The position numbers were made by a program, and so were the translations under genes. Shown here in pieces: positions 24,801 through 38,159 of a stretch of 64,000 nucleotides of DNA. How positions within the stretch are numbered: the stretch's first letter is position 1; each line of letters opens with the position of its first letter. The notes below the pieces were generated by a model that made no database searches, was not told the origin of the DNA, and saw only the letters and a list, made by a program, of their open reading frames with translations. The DNA comes from Morinoia aosen (Eukaryota > Arthropoda > Malacostraca > Amphipoda > Talitridae), in the NCBI GenBank assembly GCA_030386875.1, contig CM059575.1, positions 17,198,293 through 17,262,292 of the forward strand, in the 5' to 3' direction.

Positions 24801-27800
24801 TTTATCTCGGTTGTTTTTGATTAGTTTAATGTTTCTATTGTTACAGTAATGTTTGCGGTACAAAATTAAATGTCAAGAAATGAGAAAGTCACGTATGCTC
24901 GGCACGTTGTGATTTTTTCACTTTTTTCAATTCTATTTCAATTTTACAGATGAACTTTGAAAATTTACTTTTCATTATTTGCGAAACGTTTCAGCCGAGC
25001 CCAGAGCACAGACCGTACCTGGCCCCTGTGGTCATCCTCCGTATGTGTAGCAGGCGTGTGAAGGCCGAGCATTAGAGCACGTCAAGCACTGCTGTCAGGT
25101 CTGGTCCCGAGCTTCCAGATTACAGGAGACAAGTTTTGCGTTAGTAAAAAGTTCACGTCCATGAACACACTGGCGAATGGTTGGCATCCATGCTCACGTG
25201 ACGAAGCCTGCGTAGCAGATTGTAAGAGAAAATTTCCTTGCGTAATAGAAAAACTGAATTCTTTCAATTGTTCCAGCGATTTCATTATTTCGCAGCAAAT
25301 GATTATTTCTCCTCAATGTAATGAACAATGTTACGAGCATTCGCTGCCTCTAAAGAGGCAATCTCCAATTATATGAGATTTTCATGATTTTCTTAATTAA
25401 ACAGATCTATCTGATCAAAGTTAATTCAAAAGTGTGACCGATGGTGATGCTGGAAAAATTCCATTGAATCAATCTCTGCTTTTTAACAGATTTAATGATA
25501 CTGACCAACTCAACAAGTAGATTGTTGACATTGAATATCCTGTTTTATAAAATCATGATTTAAAAACTGTGCAAATTTGCGACTGCAAGACGAATAGAGT
25601 TTGAGCTCGATGTTGCACAAGTATGAGATAGATAGGGGTTTCTTATTTATGTATAAAATTTCTATCATTACCCAACGCACTACGAGATCGAAAATCGGCT
25701 TATATACTAACATCTACAAAAGGCTTCATTACAAAAAAAGACTGGCTAGCCTGTCATCAGAGGAATGGTCTATGCAGTCCCTGCCTGCACGCTACACTCG
25801 CCGCTCAGTGCTCGCATGGGCGGATAGACTCAGTACGCAAAAAACGAGCCCTTTAAATGTGTTTGACAACGCAGCGCCGTTTACGTAAGAACAACTGAAG
25901 AGACGCGCACGATTCCAATGCCAACGAGTTTCTTGCATAGCACTTCAATTCTCCTCATGGCTATTTTTATTTACGTAACGTTTGATAATCTGATGCGCCA
26001 GTCTCATACATGGCTTTTTTACTCCATTTGCAAAACTTGCTTGCATTAAATCGTTAGCATTTAACAACTAGTATTGTTCAAGGATTTGAAATAAATCAGG
26101 TTTACCAGGAGTAATTCTTTAGAATTTATACTTCTCGAGATAGTTACTTCGTAAACATCACTTAGGTAATATCAGTTATTAAGTTGTTATTTGAATAGTT
26201 ACTGATCATTCGTATTTTAATTAGCTATTGTGAAAACAGCATTAGTTCACTCGCCAACATTTGAGCAAACATTTTGTAGAGCTCGATTGAAAAGTAATTA
26301 TTTAAAAACATAAGATACACCTTCAAGTGTAAGTTATTTACTTGAAGCGTAAAACATTCAGCAAACTTTCCTTTACTTTCTCCCTTGAATGAGAACGTAG
26401 TACTTGCAGAAGTGGGCGGCTTTCTCTTCATTTTCACGTAGGATGAACTACAGCGAGCAAGTCGCACTAATTCTTTCCCGGTTGAATAGACCAGGAATGC
26501 ACACTTTTGGACCCGAACAAAGATCTAACTTTTCGTAATACACTCGATCAACAGCTGCACTTTTCCGTAGAAGAACGAAGTAAATGACGGCACAACACTT
26601 TGCGAAAGCCCTTTTAATGCAATAATGTACTCTTTTGGCTGGTAATTTACCCTAGCGAGGGGCATATTATTTTGATTTTACTCATTCAAACAATTTCAAA
26701 AATTGAGAGGAATTATATGAAAACAGCATACAAGAGAGAATATAACGCAGTTCAATAAATAAGAATTTCGAACGCATTATCGACAAACTAAATTGAAGCA
26801 ATATTAAGATAAACGCTCAAATGAAACCTTGCACTGCAGTATAAATTAATTAAATTTTGAACACGCGCTGTAATTCAACAATTTTTTGAAGCTTTGGGTT
26901 GAATAAATATGAAACTATTTTTGCTTCAGAAAAGGAAATTGCTCAGTTGCTTCCAACGCGCAAGAAGTGGGCTTATCTAACCGCCGCCCGTAGGCATCCT
27001 GCCCAAATTTGTCACTGTGATATTAAGAACGGGGCCTGATGTAGCATGAATAACCTTATATTGTGTAAAACCTTGAGGTGCTCATGGTTTATTCCATGAC
27101 TAGTGTACATGGCCCGTCAAAAAATGACGGGATTCAATATTTTCTCTAAATAAATTTTCCAGGTGAGAATGACAAACAATTATATTCAACCTCAATCAAC
27201 CTCTCCGCCTCATATTTTCTCTCCTTTGACTTCATTCTGCCTCAGTTTCAGCAGCTATTCTTCCCTTCGCTGCTATTTGTTACCGATGACTTTGAACACA
27301 CAGTTGCTCAATTCATTTGTTGAGCCACTCTGCGTTGAAAATTGTCAGTCAACATCATAACTTTTATGACGTCCCTTTTATGAGGCCACGCTTCCTGAAT
27401 TGGATGCAAGTTTTAGTAATAAAAAATAAAAATGTATAAGTCGTTTTGCCACGTATACATGGCGCAGTGTGTGGATTTTCAATGAGACAAAAAAACTGTA
27501 GCATCATCGATCTGATTTGTTTTTCAATTATTTTTTCTTGAAAAATAACCAATACAACTCAAGAGGCAGTATCCCTTACAAAATTTTTTTTGCCGTATTA
27601 GATGTTTTGAATAGCAATTAATGAAAATAAAGATCGAAGTCACTAATTCTTTCAGTTTTATGAAGCTCTCTAGAATATCACTACTGACTACTGGCCAATC
27701 GACAGCACACACACTCTAAATATATATTTATTATCCTCGAGCTTTTGTCCACATACGTCAGCCATCTTCACGAAATGCATTGCAAGAGCCTTAATTCATA

Positions 27801-27840
27801 TATCTTTAGAACAGTATTACTGGGAGTAAATTTGCAAGGC
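21900..27840. other. Intergenic region between the paralogues, nothing recognised
   Basis: Nearly 6 kb of AT-rich DNA with short chance frames only. I looked for further copies of the cysteine-spaced exons and saw none. Confidence 0.4.
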
Positions 27841-27859
27841 CTATTTACCGTATCGACCA

Positions 27860-27965
27860 GGTCACCGTGGTCGAGTGGCTAAGAACGCGCCCTACCGTGA
27901 AGGTGTCGGATAGTTCGAATTCCGGCGCTGCGCGGTAATTTCTCCCCGTTCGGAGAAAGCATCTT
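27860..27965 (+). mobile_element. tRNA-derived SINE
   Basis: Starts GGTCACCGTGGTCGAGTGG (A box region), then ATAGTTCGAATTCC (B box) and a body TTTCTCCCCGTTCGGAGAAA. It shares head layout and body with the minus-strand copy near 11.0 kb. Confidence 0.8.
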
Positions 27966-28129
27966 TTTTATGTCATGTAAAGAGTCGGGTTTTTCTTCCG
28001 CTCCTTCTAGATTTATGTCATTTGAGGCACGTAAAGTAAAGAGTCGGTTTTTTCTTCCGCTCTCTTGATTTATTAGTTATACTACGGAATAGATTTATGA
28101 CATTTGAGTTCTCCGATTATTTTGAATAA

Positions 28130-29300
28130 ATCATGAATTATTTAATGAGAAATAATGACGATAGCGGCTGCCACCACCCGGGAGACCCCGGGACTAATAT
28201 GTAGTTAATTATTGAACAATCGTGCGTTATTTTCTCTGGTCGTAGCGGCTGAGGGCCAAGGGCACGTGTTTCTAGTGCAAGTTCACGAGAGACGAGAGAG
28301 GAAAATATACGAGGCCCAAGCTTTTCACATTTATTGGAAGGTAAGTACGGATGGCACGAGTACGCGTGGTAGAAACCCCTTACGATTTCGGAACAACAGG
28401 ACAACTTAACTCACGACTATCTTTCGATGGATCGCTCACGATACCAACACGACAAATTGCGTACCCAAAATTTCAAGTCAAGGAAATTGTCGAGCCACCG
28501 AAAACGTCGAGCCACCGAAAACGTCGAGCCAACGAAGCGTGTAGCAGACGCTTTGAAATCATGCGCCCTCCACGATACAGTCAATAATTTGCTGTCGAAT
28601 TTGCCAACGTTTAAACCGAACACAAGTTTTAAGTATGAAATTTAATACACGGGCCTCAACGATCAAACACCGATCTCCTTCTGGATTACTCTGCTGAAAC
28701 ACTCCCCTGAGTCCTACGTCCACGCCCCTGACCTTTCTCTAGACTCACCGGCGACTGAAATGCCTTCCTACTCTGAGCCCGCTCTCTTCTCGCCTCGCGC
28801 CTCCCTCCCAAAAAGGGGGTGCGGTTGGGCAAAAAGGGGGGTAGGTTTTGTGGGGAGAAGGGACGCAGGGGTAAGCTCTCGTGGGGGCCCAGCTTTCTCC
28901 GACCATGACGTATTCAGCAATTGCTCGCCCGCTCCGTCCTTCGTCCCAGCGACCGAAGCCGGCAGTCGTTTTTATATATCTCTAATAACTTATAGGGCCC
29001 TTGACAAATTTACGTGGTCGGCTCTACGAATCCTGCGTCGTCTTTATGACTGTGTAACCGCCGCAGCCCAAGCGCATCAAATTTATCGAATTTAATATGG
29101 GAAGTGTTTCGTATGAGAACGTCCCGGCCGTCAAGTTCCCAAAAACCAATGCTCGAGAGCCGGCTTACATTTACAACCCGTGTAAATTCAGATATGCTGT
29201 CTTCCCGTGCATGCTATCCTGTTCGCTCGGCAAATTGAGATAGGGGATGAATCTGACTTCATACAGTCACCTCGAGTAATACTCTCGTACTGCTCGAGGA
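28130..29300. other. GC-rich unclassified block, possibly an old repeat
   Basis: Base composition is clearly richer in G+C than the flanks. It includes a tandem repeat of about 17 bp near 28482-28535 (GTCGAGCCACCGAAAAC, three copies), C-rich stretches and AAAAAGGGGG motifs. A 111-aa frame at 28760-29095 has no recognisable domain. It could be an LTR or a non-autonomous element; no ends or target duplications were found. Confidence 0.35.
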
Positions 29301-29309
29301 ATACACACT

Positions 29310-31780
29310 AGAGAAATTAAATGATTACCCCTGTCCCAATGACTTTCATGGCCAGCCATTCCCCGTAAGTGATTTACCATACAACGCTACATCAGCTTCA
29401 GATCTAGCATTCCAGTCTAGCGCAGAACAAAGCTAAGTTCTAGCACAATTTATTACACACATAGTTACAAAATTTTTTCCGGGTATTACACGGTAGTGGT
29501 TTTGGACTTCAAAACGCTCTTCTTGTTCTAGTTTCCATCTTGAAAACCTGAGAAATTGCACTTGTCTCTATTGTTTTGTTAAAAATATGAACGAGTCGGT
29601 CAGTTAAAAAAACTCAGTACCTTGTGGTTTTAGAAGAGGATTTGAAATCTTTCACTGATTTTGCTTGTGCAATTCTAACGACGAAAACAAGGCGAACTTC
29701 GCTCACATGAATAAAATTCACTTACTATAGGCAGCTGAGTAGTAATACAAGATACAAATGAACATTTTTATCTCGTATTTGTTTGATGAACTTGCAGAAC
29801 GTATCTGTCAAGTATAGATAAAAGAGCTTTTAAGGTTTGATAAAGAAGATTTTCCCTTCAAAGTTAGTTTGTCCAAGATGTTGTCTCGTTAGAATGCAGT
29901 CTGACGCAAATTTGAACTTTGCTTCTAAGTGTATCAATCAAGTGCAGTTTATTAACTTACGCACTGCAACTTCAAAAGTAAAACGGAAATACTAAAGTGT
30001 CTAATTTGTCAATAAGAATTGAGTAGAATGCTTACTTGTGGAAACGCAAACAAGTTAAGATTTAGTGTTGAAAATAAAGCGCCATTATGGGATGTTTCAC
30101 ATAAAAGGGGACCCAACTTTATACACTCTCATTAACAGAATTACAACCTTTCATTTGTTTCTCGGTAAGTGAGCTTGTGTTCCCCAATCATCATTATTAT
30201 CAGCGGGAAAATACAGTTCGAATTTCTTCATGAAATAACCGTATGGCATTACTTAATTTGGGTACGAGAGTTCACAAAAAAACGTGAATTGGTGTGATAG
30301 CAAGCTTAGGTCAGCAATAAATAATGAATACAAGTTAAAAATATTCCCTTTCCAAAAAATTATTGTTAATTCCCCAATCTTGAAACTTTCTATATTATAC
30401 TTGTAATTTGCTTGTTTCTCACTCGTACCCATGTTATAATCGCTAGTGATTTCATCCGCACTCGCCTCCTGCGCTGAGCTGACGGCACAGTTACCTTCAC
30501 TTATAGCGAGGCCGCTCAGCAACTTGACGAAACTATCTAAAAAGTTCTTTCTCGCGCGAAGGTAACTGGAGGTTATAAGTGTTAAAAGGCGAGTTTTTAT
30601 TTTTGGAGGAAATAAATACATAAAAAGTGCTTTAAAGGAATGATTGCTCAATAGAAAGAGCCGAAAGAAAAATGAAAATTGGTGTTGCTGAAAGTAAGTG
30701 AAGGAATTTCTCGTTGACTAAATTGATGATGACTAAAATTAACAGTGATCTCTGCTGTTAAAGTGAGTTAGCTACGCTCTTTAAGTTTCTGCACGATTGC
30801 ATGAATGTCATTTTTGTTGGCATCACGTTGTAAGTTTTGAGTTAAATCTCATTTTCGGAAATCTCGCCCGCTCAATTCTTCAGGAGTTGCTCGGCAATCG
30901 TCAGTGAAATTACCTCCTAAAAAAATCAGTTATGATTTTACATGAATTTTTTATTTCGTGATTGTCGATCGGCGGTTCAAAATAACAAAATTACATAGGA
31001 ATTTTCGCTTGGTTAAATTGCTGACGTCAGCGTAAAAATTTGATATCGAACTTGTGGCTTAGGATCATTTTCATCGGCTGTAATTTTGAAAGTACTTTTC
31101 ATTTGTGACTAGATATTTCATTATTCTATTTTTCTCAAGAATTATTATTAATCTTGAGCTTAGGGAGTTACATTATTATTTTTCGTGAACGCATGGAGTG
31201 CTTATTAAAAGTGGATTCAAAGAGAAATGGCGTTTATCCTGATATTAATTCTTATCATTCTATATATGTAATGCATGATAACCACACCCGCTCGCATAAA
31301 TATGTTGAACGTTGGCTGCTGCACCACCTTAAAAGAATAAAATATTGTTTTATGCGCATACGTGATATAAGTTTTATTATTTTTGGAAGGTTATTATTCA
31401 AAAATCATCAAATCAATGGAGTTAAAATAGTTTTAACTGATACATTAGCTTGACATTTTAATGATTATACCCTCTTTAAAAGTTTTTTTGTACGTCAGCT
31501 ACCACTTACGAAATGACTTTCTTTTCCTTAGAAGCTATGCCATGATGGATGCACGTATTTACTTTTCGCTGACACACAAATGCTGTAATAAAGTAAATAT
31601 AAGAATTCACTACTAAGAGTTCGGTTGCCATGCTGCATATGCTGAAATTTTTGCTTGAGTATTTTTTATGGATTGACATTAACAAGAACTTTTTACTGCT
31701 CCTTGAAGGTCGTATAAATTCAGCATAGCACACTGGGAGGAGCCTTTTGTTCTCCTCCCCAGATCTGAGGAGCCAATGAC
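29310..31780. other. Non-coding spacer upstream of paralogue B
   Basis: AT-rich; no supported genes. The 132-aa frame at 30253-30651 (minus) has no recognisable features. Confidence 0.4.
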
Positions 31781-31805
31781 GCCCAAGGCCAGGACGGGCA
31801 GTGAG

Positions 31806-31861
31806 TATAAAGCCTGGCACTTGACAAGTGAGGCATCCGTCATCACGTCTCCCATTTTTAG
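31806..31861 (+). promoter_or_regulatory. Candidate distal promoter and non-coding exon of paralogue B
   Basis: TATAAA at 31806-31811 is followed about 50 bp later by a strong donor (TTTTTAG then GTGAGTGCC, splice after 31861). The matching acceptor CCTGGCAG lies two bases before the ATG at 32543. This copies the layout of paralogue A: TATA box, short leader exon, intron, acceptor abutting the ATG. Confidence 0.55.
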
Positions 31862-32478
31862 GTGAGTGCCGTCACCGGTGGCAAGCTCCAGCCGAAGTCC
31901 TAACGACAATTATTCCGACATACGTATTTAGTATCCCGAACTGTAGTCTCTTTTAATTTTTGCTTTTTACGACGGTTCTTGATACAGAAATAGTATGGGA
32001 AGATATCGAAACTTAACATTTCGTTATAACTTTATTTCACAATTGGAAAACATAGAATACACTCATTTAATGTTTCCTGATTTCATATGAGTACGTGTTA
32101 GCATAATTTTTTTTATTTATTTTGAAGAGTTGAACAAGTTATCTTCTTTACTCGTCCACTGTGACGTTTTTCGAAAATGAGTTGCCGTTAATAAGTTTCT
32201 AATTAGCTAAAAATTCAATACTAGCTTGAATCAAAGTATAGAAATTCCTTCATTATTTAATCCATATTCCATTCCACTAGATTTTCTGACCCACTCTGTT
32301 TTTCCCATAACTATGCTACCATAAGCACACGCACAATGAATAAAGAAACCTCAATTATTAATAATACAAGGAGCTCGCTAGTGAGAATTTAATTTATATT
32401 TTCCTCTCATTCAGTTCTAAATGTTTACCACTTGAAGACACGGTAGGGTTAGCGCACCACCTGCATGAGACTCAAGAG

Positions 32479-32485
32479 TATAAAA
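32479..32485 (+). promoter_or_regulatory. Proximal TATA box of paralogue B
   Basis: TATAAAA, 58 bp before the ATG. It would give an unspliced leader of about 30 bases and is an alternative to the distal promoter at 31806. Confidence 0.45.
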
Positions 32486-32542
32486 TTCCCCCTCATGCAC
32501 TACCGCTACCTAACATTGCCGGTGCTTGTGTTCCTGGCAGCC

Positions 32543-35500
32543 ATGACAGCAAGGCTCATCCTCGCATTCGCGCTCGTGCTGCTGGCAGCCGCCTGCACCA
32601 GCGCTCGTCGTGCACATGCCAACGACTACGTCAACGCTTATTACTCCAGGCAGAAGGTGCGTGAGGGGTGGTCGGTACAGCCCTAAGATGAAACAATATT
32701 TATGTCATTCAAAACGTGTGCCTAGAATTTTTTCTGAAGGACATCGTACTTATGAGGCCGTCATCTGCTATTCCTGTTCTCATCAATCTATTTCACTATT
32801 TGCCTGTTTTATTTCTGTTTGATTCCCTACCAAATGGATGTACGCGGCATCAAGAACGTCTTGGAAGCCTAGTAAGGTAGTTTTCATTAATGTGAGAGGT
32901 TGAATAAATGAAAACAAAATTCATGCTCATGTTTAGCCATGGAATAGCCAGGAATGGGCCACATAACATGGTGTCATGTTATAATTTAACACAGTACATT
33001 ATACTATTATACAATATTATGGCGAGCTAATCTCATGATGGATGTGTGTTCAGGTGATGGAGTCATGTTTCGGACGCGAGTTCGTGCGCAGTGAGAACAT
33101 CAAACTCAGCGCTGCCAGAGAGGCCTGCAATGCCCAGAAGTCGCGGGAGGCGCTCGACCAGCCAACGTCCCGCACGGCCTTTGAAATCGAACACCCCGAC
33201 GAGGTAACGACCTGTGTTCCTCATGACGTTTTGGTGCACACAAGTCTTTGGAAGCAACAATGTGGAATTTTTTATTCATATATATCTTTAGTTCATTAAA
33301 TGCAAAACTAATACATTTAGTTTACATTGAACTTTATTCTCAATATAAACAGAACTTCTCTTTTAAACCGTAAAAGAAATAATAAAGTAAGCATTACGCA
33401 TGCACCTCTCCTTGAAATAGTAGTAAAACACTTTACCCTAGACCGTAAAAAATGTTTTATACTTCAGCAAGTTTCAATAGTACACGACTAAATTCACCCC
33501 ATCGGATTAAATTACAGACTCGCAGATGATGTTTAATGCATTCATTGCTACACCTTTCATTCCACCATGCGTCGGTAGACAACCATATAGCAGTGCAAAT
33601 TTATGGTTTTCACACTACTGAGGGTAGTGTGAAATGCTTAGAGTAAATAATACAAGGCACATTTACTCACTTTTACAAGCCGGAACCTGCGTCCACCAAT
33701 TTGCTAAGCAACAGCGGCGACATCCCTCAAACCAATGCACTTAAGTGGAAGACTTAGCTAGGTGCATGTATAAATCTAAGTCGTAACAATACCAGACGAT
33801 TGCTGCGCCATTCAACAATTTGCACTTGATAGCTTAAATATATCTATATATTTGTCTCTCCGGCGGTATATTTTCAGTATCGCAAAACAGATCAGGATGT
33901 TGCTTCTCCATTCCTTGTACTCATTGGTCCCGTACACACAGAACCTCCAGGAGAAGCCGTACTTCACGCAAGAGATGGTACGCTACCTCAGCAAGAGAGC
34001 TATGGCCAAGACCTCCAACCTGACGTGTATCCTTCGTCATCTCGGTCACGTGAGTCATGCATAGATTCATGGATTATGATTACCTCGCTTTATGTTGAAG
34101 TGAAACACTGCATGGAACGATTATAACCCACCACGCGACGATTACAACCATTAGTGACATAACATCGAATTGAGTGTAAGGCGTGATGATATCATTTTTT
34201 CAGAGCGCATTAGTTAATGTTTGTTAAAGTACTTTATGTATCGAGTGTAAATAATTAGATTGGACCTTTTTGAGGGCATGATTGGCTCCTACAAATCTCC
34301 TTAAGCTTTTTATGATTTCTTCATAACTCTTGATTGGTATCTTCCTATTTTTCATTGTTATGCAGTTTTAACTATTATTGGTTAATAATCTTATTACTGT
34401 GTTTAAAATTGATTTGGCTATTTTTTTAAGATTACGTGTAACATATGCGGACACTTTTAGAATATTTGCATCGTTCAAATGTTATATCTTTTTTTAAGGT
34501 TGATCCTCATCCCTGTTATTCATAATGCTTCACTCAGGAGCATTTTATCAACGATAGTAAGTTGATTTAATATGTTACTTTTAATTGTTTTTCTTTATTC
34601 CTGAAGGGAAGATTCGAAAAAAAAATTTCAACTCACGGTCCCTAAGGGATACGTATACTGGAATTTCAGGCGTAATGAAGTGCCTTTTAACATATTCTAA
34701 CGATGAATAATAGCTAAGACTTAACGTTTTATCAAACTCACATCCTTTACTTGACTGACATGAATTTGAAATATCACGGGAGCGCTCTTTTATTAAATAA
34801 CCACTATGCATTCGATTCTCGATTATTCCAAAACCATGAATTAGAATAAAATATGCAATGTACATAAATATGTTTTATAAATATTTGTTCACTGCGTAGA
34901 AAATAACAGTTCAAAATACTGGATGACTTTTCTTTCTGTTTTCAATATCCTCACCAACTAAAAATTCAGTGAGCGGAAGTGAGACTTGGTTCAGGAATTG
35001 TCAAGCATCTGTTCGTAGTGTGTGTCTGTTTATCCATGCACCAGCGCTAGTTTGTGCCATCAAGACGCCGAATTAGACTGTCTCGAAACTCGGATGGTTG
35101 ACTCCGACTACACTGTGGAGAGACTTTTCCAGCCTCATCAGACGATAGTTTGGATATCGACCCAGTTTGATTCTTTAAACCTTACTCCATCAGCTAAAAA
35201 ACGGTCAACCCTGCGGCTGTTCAACTTAGTTCTCATGCGAATCCTTCTTTATTGGAGAAACAGACATTGCTCGTGATATATCCGGAAGTCTTCTGTTCAG
35301 TGTGTATTTGGTTTTTACCTAATGTAAAAGATAGTCAATGATACGAATGTTTTGCCGTACTAAAGAGTCATATTTTTATTCCAGCTGGACGACAGAGATG
35401 AGCTGATCTACACTAATTTCGTTTCCTCGACCTACGCACTTACTGGTGTCGACGCTGAATTCAAGAATGATCTTTTCAACAACATTAATAACTGTTGGGG

Positions 35501-36051
35501 CATGGCGGTAAGTTGAGGTCCTTGGGTAAATTTTACACTGGAAACAATATGATGGTGTCGTTTAATATTCGCTAGATCTACACAATATCGGTAAATGTTC
35601 TGGTTTTGGTAATGTGCATGAATTGGAATAACGGTGCACACGAGAGATAATTTTGGATTAGGCAATCGTTTGACATGAATCGTTAGAACTAGTTCACTTT
35701 GATATCGTGAGATCACTATCTTACAGTATAAAATTTATGCTGTCAAAATATATATCTCATATATTATCTTGGCAATGATGAACATTTCAATACTTTTCTC
35801 AGCGCTGCTTGCCTCTGAACGAAATCGCGTTCCCTCTGACCCCCGCGCTGATGCGCTGGTCCACATTCTCCAAGTGCGTCACTGGAGGCGTGTATCAGGC
35901 TTGCATCAAGAAGGACCTCCGCCAGAACGCCGACGAGATTGAGCTCAGCGGCTTCAGAAATGATCTTCCGTCCTCGTCGGACTCCACCAAGATGTACGGT
36001 GTCATCTGGGCCCGCACCGTGCTCGACCAGGGGTCCGATTTCCTCTGGTAG
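32543..36051 (+). CDS. Secreted seven-cysteine protein, paralogue B (complete, 264 aa)
   Basis: Five coding exons on the plus strand join in phase: 32543-32656, 33054-33203, 33891-34049, 35385-35507 and 35803-36051. The product starts MTARLILAFALVLLAAACTS, a signal peptide, and ends LDQGSDFLW before TAG. After the signal peptide it has seven cysteines whose spacings C-19-C, C-5-C-22-C and C-8-C equal those of paralogue A. Shared landmarks include CFG early in exon 2 and SLYSL at the place of A's microexon. Exon borders match A except that two of A's introns are absent: the one after its microexon and the last one. Transcription is divergent from A, with about 10 kb between their leaders. Function is unknown; secretion into hemolymph or another extracellular fluid is inferred from the signal peptide and cysteines. 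Confidence 0.87.
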
Positions 36052-36243
36052 AGGAAACTTTAAGGTTTTACAAGTTTATCAACACCTTACTGTTGACTGA
36101 GGGTTTTAAAACCTCATAAAAAAATTAAATTTTAACTAAAAAGAAAATTTGCATTCTATTGGAGAACTAGCTGCACAATTTCTTGAGTTCTACGGTTAGT
36201 ACCTCATCGATTATGGCATTCACTATCTGGAAGCATTGTGATT

Positions 36244-36249
36244 AATAAA
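36244..36249 (+). terminator. Poly(A) signal of paralogue B
   Basis: AATAAA about 190 bp after the stop codon, followed by T-rich sequence. Confidence 0.5.
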
Positions 36250-37079
36250 GCATACTTTCTTTATTTCATCTTATATCCTACTTTCAGTGCAGGTATACAG
36301 TCCCTCTTTCTCCTTTTTTGAAACTGTCTTAACATCAAAAATCCACTAAAAAATGGAGCTTGTGTGGGTATGCAGTCAGCTCTGTGCAAGTTTATTCAAA
36401 TCTCATTACGCATTATTATCAAGAGTACCTACTCCTAATGACCTCTTGTGAATGTGGATATATTGCTATTGTATTAAGATTCTAAAACCTGAGACTGAAA
36501 TAAATTATCAGAAACAAATACGTGAACATTGTATCTGGAATCAGTAATAATTATCCACAATGAAAGTTGATGAACCGTTCCCATATCCTTCAATGCTATC
36601 GATTGCGTATTAGAAAATACTTATGCTTCTCGCTTCAGGTTTTAGGTGATACTGTACACATTCGTTACAATGGAAGCGCATAAATAAATTGAGACGATCA
36701 CTGCCAAATTCATCCTATATTCCAGGACTCCAATATTCCATTAAGCATCCCGTTGGATAGTCTGCTCAGGTTTGCATTGGTTGCCGGAGACGGGGAGCGC
36801 ATAAACAAAATTCTGACCGATACTGAAATAAAGTGAAGGCATCATTATACTTGACGAAATTGCATGGGACACTCTCTTAACAGCACATGTCAGGTTGTCC
36901 AGAAAATTCGTGCCAACTTTTAAAAGAAATAATGAGATCAATAAATATAAGCCATTACATTCTTAATCAATAAAAATAAATCATTTTGTTGCACTATACG
37001 TCTGCATACTTTTTTTAACATGAAAATATTCTTTTTTCAAGCATTACATGGGTTTCATGCCAAAGAATTCATCAAGGTA

Positions 37080-37720
37080 TCTCTTTAATTCATTCAAGGG
37101 TTTGAATTTTGACTACTATAGGATTGTTCTGCGAAAAACAGAATAAGTATAAATCCAAAGGAGGAATATCAGGTTAATATGGAGGGTGGGGGTAACCTAT
37201 CCCAGCTAAGCTACAGCATGTTTTATCTAGTTTCCAGAGAAACGTGCAGTCTTGCCTTATCCTCAAGGAAGACAACACCTAGCCTGTTGAACAATCATTT
37301 TAGACGATTTTCTTGAATTGCTGCTTTTAACTCCACCAGTCGTGAGCAGCATTTCTCAAAAATTATCGTATATTTACATGGGAGCCCCTCTTGATGTAAA
37401 ATTCTTTTCCAATCCCGCGAGACACAAAACAAAGCTTTCTCAAACAAAGCGGGTGATCCCCGCTTTTGAGGTGGCTAAGGAAAGCTCGTGTAGCTCACTC
37501 CGGGATCGTTTTCTCTTTTCATTTCGGTAATAATCCATTTTGTCCCTCCTGTCACAGTTCGTTTTAAAAAAGGCTCATTTTCAAACAGTTTATCAAGCTA
37601 TTCCCAGAAGAAATACGATCCAAAAGGATCTTTTTTCTCATGTCATGTGGCACCCAAACATCGTAGCGATTTGTGAACTCAAGTTTTACCAGGTGCTCAT
37701 GAACGGCGAATTTTGACAAG
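37080..37720 (-). pseudogene. Heavily decayed mariner transposase
   Basis: The minus strand shows the mariner order in broken frames. A segment near 37690-37630 reads YDVWVPHDM, then LLDRIS and NSLINCLK, the linker typical of Mos1-like mariners. Near 37290-37150 there is VVFLEDKARLHVSLETR and a corrupted PPYSPD box. Several in-frame stops are present. It is a different, older copy from the one at 15 kb. Confidence 0.6.
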
Positions 37721-38159
37721 TTGAGACTTTTTGTCAATAATTCTTGGATCGTGTAATGGGGGTTATCGTCAATTAATGACTTAATTTGGTCATCATCTGT
37801 GAAGGATGGTCTACTTAATCGCTGTTAATCACCGTAAAAGGGCAAATTTCTTTGATGACTTGTCGTGTATTTTTCTTAAATGGAAACAGAAAAGCAATAA
37901 CATGGGAAATTAACTCATTGGCGCAAACATTCAGCTCATTCTTTTGATTCCACATTGTTCTACAGTTTTGTCTTGACTAGCGAGATAATCTTTCCTAGAA
38001 TCTCATTCTCGACTGGTTTTCTGTCGGTGTTGCTTGTGAAGAAAATATATAAATCCATTACGTGGTTAAGTTAGTTCTCTCTGAGATAGTGGCACGCTTG
38101 ATTCTAGGTACTTGATATGTATGTTCGGAAAGTTAGTTCCGAACTTTTTCTGGTCATTC

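Noticed and set aside
28760..29095. 111-aa frame as a host gene
   Set aside because: There is no domain, no splice-supported extension and skewed composition; it probably belongs to a repeat.
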